NCBI GenBank assembly: GCA_050309735.1
Contig: JBNRMS010000068.1
Span: forward strand, 54,922-118,921
Direction: 5' to 3'
Source of the DNA: UMGS1002 sp050309735
GTDB taxonomy: Bacteria > Bacillota > Clostridia > Oscillospirales > CAG-272
DNA length: 64,000 nt
The notes below the pieces were generated by a model that worked only from the letters and a program-made list of their open reading frames with translations, had not been told where the DNA came from and did not search any database. Shown in pieces: positions 62,365 through 64,000 of the stretch. The position numbers and the translations under genes were made by a program. How positions within the stretch are numbered: position 1 is the stretch's first letter; each line of letters opens with the position of its first letter.

Positions 62365-62406
62365 ACAACGGCCTGCATTTCCTGAAAAATCAGGTAAAGC
62401 AGGCCG
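62365..62406 (-). terminator. Hairpin between the SRP RNA and dnaX
   Basis: 8-base outer stem CGGCCTGC (62369-62376 with 62399-62406) plus an inner CCTGA/TCAGG stem. It lies nine bases after the predicted SRP RNA 3' end. No clear T-tract, so processing or partial termination is likely, leaving some read-through into dnaX. Confidence 0.55.
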
Positions 62407-62414
62407 CAAAGTAA

Positions 62415-62688
62415 GACCATACACCTCAAAATCGAACTTTCCTTCCGCGCGATATCCAAAATCTCTGTTCGGAACAGGCACTCCTGCGGCACATCGAGTT
62501 TACCGCTTAATGCTGCTTGGTTCCCCACCTGACATGGTTCACAGCTCACGATTGCGCAAGACCCATTCGTCATTACAGAAAGATATTGGCTCAAACTCGC
62601 AGAAGTTCTACCCTCAAAAGAGGAATCTACCCCTGCTATAGCGGATTTCAGGTACAGGGCACCGCTGGCTCCCCGGCTGGTATGGCCT
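62415..62688 (-). ncRNA. ffs: Signal recognition particle RNA with Alu domain (scRNA type)
   Basis: About 274 bases on the minus strand. The S-domain loop reads ATGTCAGGTGGGGAACCAAG followed by CAGCATTAAGCGG, the Ffh-binding hallmark. The Alu domain 5' part reads GGGGAGCCAGCGGTGCCCTG and then TACCTGAAATCCGCTATAGC, closely similar to the Bacillus scRNA. The ends pair: GGCCATAC near 62687 with GTATGGTC near 62415. Position directly upstream of dnaX is the usual one. The ends are estimated from this pairing; no strong promoter was found. Confidence 0.93.
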
Positions 62689-62981
62689 TATTTCGCAGCC
62701 CGCTTTACACGATTTATTATGAACTAAAATCTGCGCTTTATTCATCTTGCAAGGAAGGTAATTTTTTGTTTTACCTATCCGCGCGGGTCGCTGCCGTTTT
62801 TTCTCCGGCTTTAATATTATACCGCGCGGCCGATTTTATTATTCACCGCGCAAAGGGTGTATTTTTTGGAATCGATCCTCAAGCGTTTATATTATACTAT
62901 AACATTTACATTTTTGCAATAGCCGCGCGGGATTTGTTTATTTTTATTATTTTAATTGTTCAAATTTTTTTTGACGCCGGC
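62689..62981. other. AT-rich spacer upstream of the SRP RNA
   Basis: About 290 bases without a supported gene. It must hold the SRP RNA promoter on the minus strand; CATAAT near 62720 is a possible -10 but no -35 at the right distance was seen. Nothing else was recognised. Confidence 0.4.
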
Positions 62982-63776
62982 CTAATTTCTTCTTCTGCGA
63001 TAAAATTCTGAGAGAAGCAGAATATCAATCAGGTCGCGGAGAATTCCCCTTCTCCTTGAGCGGCGGTTGCTCCTTGGCACCGCAAAGCTTATAGTCGGCA
63101 CTGCCGCGTCATTTTCGCTCATTGAGTTGCCGCCGGCATAGTCCTCAAGCTCGGGATACATTTCGAGCAAATCGTGATATATATTATCCGAAATGCGGTC
63201 AAACATCTCCTGCGTCGGGACAATGTTTTGGGCCGCCAACTGGTCGCAGGCCAAAATTATGTAGGGGAATATTCGATAATAGACCTCGGGGTATGTGGCA
63301 TTGTTTTGTGAGTTTTGCGTCGGTGGGTTCATCGGTGTTCGATCGGGGGGTGCTGACATTCCGTTAGGCGGTGTCGTCATTCTGTTTTGAGGTGCCGACA
63401 TTTCATTGGGAGCCATCGGCGCTCTGTTTTGAGGTGCTGACATTCCGTTAGGCGGTGTCGGCATCCTGTTTAGAGGTGTTAATATTTCATTGTTCGGTGT
63501 CGTCGCTCTGGGTGTCATCGGGGTTCCGCTGGGGGGCATCTGTGTGCCGTTCGGTGTCATAGGGGTTGCGTTGGGGGGCATCTGTGTGCCGTTAGGTGTC
63601 ATAGGGGTTGCGTTGGGGGGCGCGGGAGTTCTTGGCGGGGTGGTCGTTCCCGGGGCGTTGGGCACTCGGTCAGGAGGCGTGGTCCTTGGCGTGACCTGTG
63701 TCCTTTGGGCGGCCGGCATTCCCGGCGGGTAAGTCCTTTGCTGCCTTTGAAGGTATATATATTCTTTGTTTTGCAC
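62982..63776 (-). CDS. Proline/asparagine-rich repeat protein with conserved C-terminal domain
   Basis: 264 residues, no recognised family. Residues about 15-150 are low-complexity repeats of 5 to 14 residues, such as NATPMTPNGTQMPP and NGMSAPQNRAP. Then comes a folded-looking C-terminal part (YYRIFPYIILACDQLAAQ, then MFDRISDNIYHDLLEMYPELEDY), and a basic tail with RSNRRSRRRGILRDLIDILLLSEFYRRRRN. The Tyr-rich C-terminal domain and Pro/Asn-rich repeats recall small spore-coat or spore-surface proteins, but this is only a resemblance. GTG start with GGAGGAG at the ideal distance. No signal peptide. Confidence 0.65.
   Translation of the reverse strand: MQNKEYIYLQRQQRTYPPGMPAAQRTQVTPRTTPPDRVPNAPGTTTPPRTPAPPNATPMTPNGTQMPPNATPMTPNGTQMPPSGTPMTPRATTPNNEILTPLNRMPTPPNGMSAPQNRAPMAPNEMSAPQNRMTTPPNGMSAPPDRTPMNPPTQNSQNNATYPEVYYRIFPYIILACDQLAAQNIVPTQEMFDRISDNIYHDLLEMYPELEDYAGGNSMSENDAAVPTISFAVPRSNRRSRRRGILRDLIDILLLSEFYRRRRN
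63120..63730 (-). repeat. Degenerate tandem repeats in the proline-rich gene
   Basis: In-frame repeats of two related kinds: 42-base units (63500-63640, encoding NATPMTPNGTQMPP twice almost unchanged) and 60-base-scale units (63340-63470, encoding PNGMSAPQNRxPMAP-type segments). The 42-base units are nearly identical, a sign of recent duplication. Confidence 0.7.
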
Positions 63777-63940
63777 TTTGTCTCCTCCAGTTCATTTATC
63801 AGCAGGAATAAACACTGCTATTCAATATATTATATGAACTCTTGTCAACATTTGTATTATATTATTATTAAAAATTGTAACTATTCAGCACAAAGCTGAA
63901 AAACGAGCAAAACGACCAAAAGCCCCTTCTGATGTCGTAT
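63777..63940. other. AT-rich spacer between divergent genes
   Basis: No gene. A TTGACA box lies near 63840-63845 on the minus strand before the proline-rich gene, but its -10 is weak. A small hairpin TTCAGC/GCTGAA is at 63884-63900. Confidence 0.4.
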
Positions 63941-63968
63941 TTACGAAACTCCTGCTATGATGTATAAT
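63940..63968 (+). promoter_or_regulatory. Promoter of the gene at the right edge
   Basis: TTTACG, 17-base spacer, TATAAT, followed by GGGAGG at 63984-63989 and an ATG at 63991. Confidence 0.75.
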
Positions 63969-63990
63969 AAAGCCAAGGACAGCGGGAGGT

Positions 63991-64000
63991 ATGGTATGAG
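63991..64000 (+). CDS. Start of a truncated gene at the window edge
   Basis: Only the first codons are visible (ATG at 63991, or ATG at 63996), with GGGAGG just upstream and a sigma-A promoter. The product cannot be told. Confidence 0.55.

Noticed and set aside
62258..62641. Plus-strand frame upstream of dnaX
   Set aside because: It overlaps the SRP RNA gene on the other strand and has no domain.

Overview
The window is a 64-kb chromosomal segment of a spore-forming Firmicute. It is most likely an uncultured member of the Clostridia with roughly balanced GC. Three sporulation or germination genes (spoIIP, gpr, spoIVA), an SRP RNA with an Alu domain upstream of dnaX-ybaB-recR, AddAB instead of RecBCD, HPr with both His15 and Ser46, a class B sortase and AGGAGG-type ribosome binding sites all point that way. 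No tRNA, rRNA, transposase, integrase or CRISPR array was seen, and most of the window is core genome.

Layout. 0-4.3 kb (minus): glmM, a metallophosphoesterase, a CofE-like ligase and a sugar isomerase-like TIM barrel. 4.5-7.3 kb: an isolated phage-tail-fibre-like gene. 7.4-9.9 kb (minus): gpr and spoIIP. 10.3-14.0 kb (plus): two orphan lipoprotein solute-binding proteins, each with its own promoter. 14.1-22.8 kb (plus): MBL hydrolase, gltX, glnS, DUF1294 protein, a UPF0291-TsaE fusion, tsaB, rpiB, ispD, ispF, rpe. 22.9-24.3 kb (minus): two tandem MgtC-family proteins. 24.4-28.3 kb (minus): response regulator, histidine kinase, HtrA protease. 28.5-32.2 kb (plus): ychF, a tandem 145-bp repeat, trmB, nitroreductase, truB. 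32.3-41.8 kb (minus): spoIVA, rsmD-coaD, uvrC, HPr, an O-antigen-ligase-like gene with two DUF4330-like proteins, rimM-trmD. 42.2-43.0 kb (plus): yajC and a TIGR04086-like membrane protein. 43.2-50.2 kb (minus): ABM-domain protein, glycosyltransferase, RlmA-like methyltransferase, class B sortase and a second kinase, regulator and HtrA set. 50.5-55.6 kb (plus): queG, a membrane protein, addB. 55.7-62.7 kb (minus): addA, recR, ybaB, dnaX and the SRP RNA. The right end has a proline-rich repeat protein (minus) and the promoter and first bases of a plus-strand gene.

How the genes work together. Translation and RNA modification dominate: tRNA charging (gltX, glnS), t6A (tsaE, tsaB), m7G46 (trmB), Psi55 (truB), m1G37 (trmD), queuosine (queG), 16S rRNA (rsmD, rimM), 23S rRNA (RlmA-like), ychF and SRP RNA. 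A second theme is the cell envelope under stress: two HtrA proteases, each beside a two-component system, plus a sortase, YajC and an O-antigen-ligase-like protein. DNA repair is represented by uvrC, addA/addB and recR.

The least ordinary items are the UPF0291-TsaE fusion, the duplicated HtrA/two-component modules, the repeat family upstream of both trmB and rimM-trmD, two genes whose ribosome binding site lies in a terminator-like hairpin touching the start codon, an unexplained minus-strand terminator near 21.9 kb, and convergent addB/addA.
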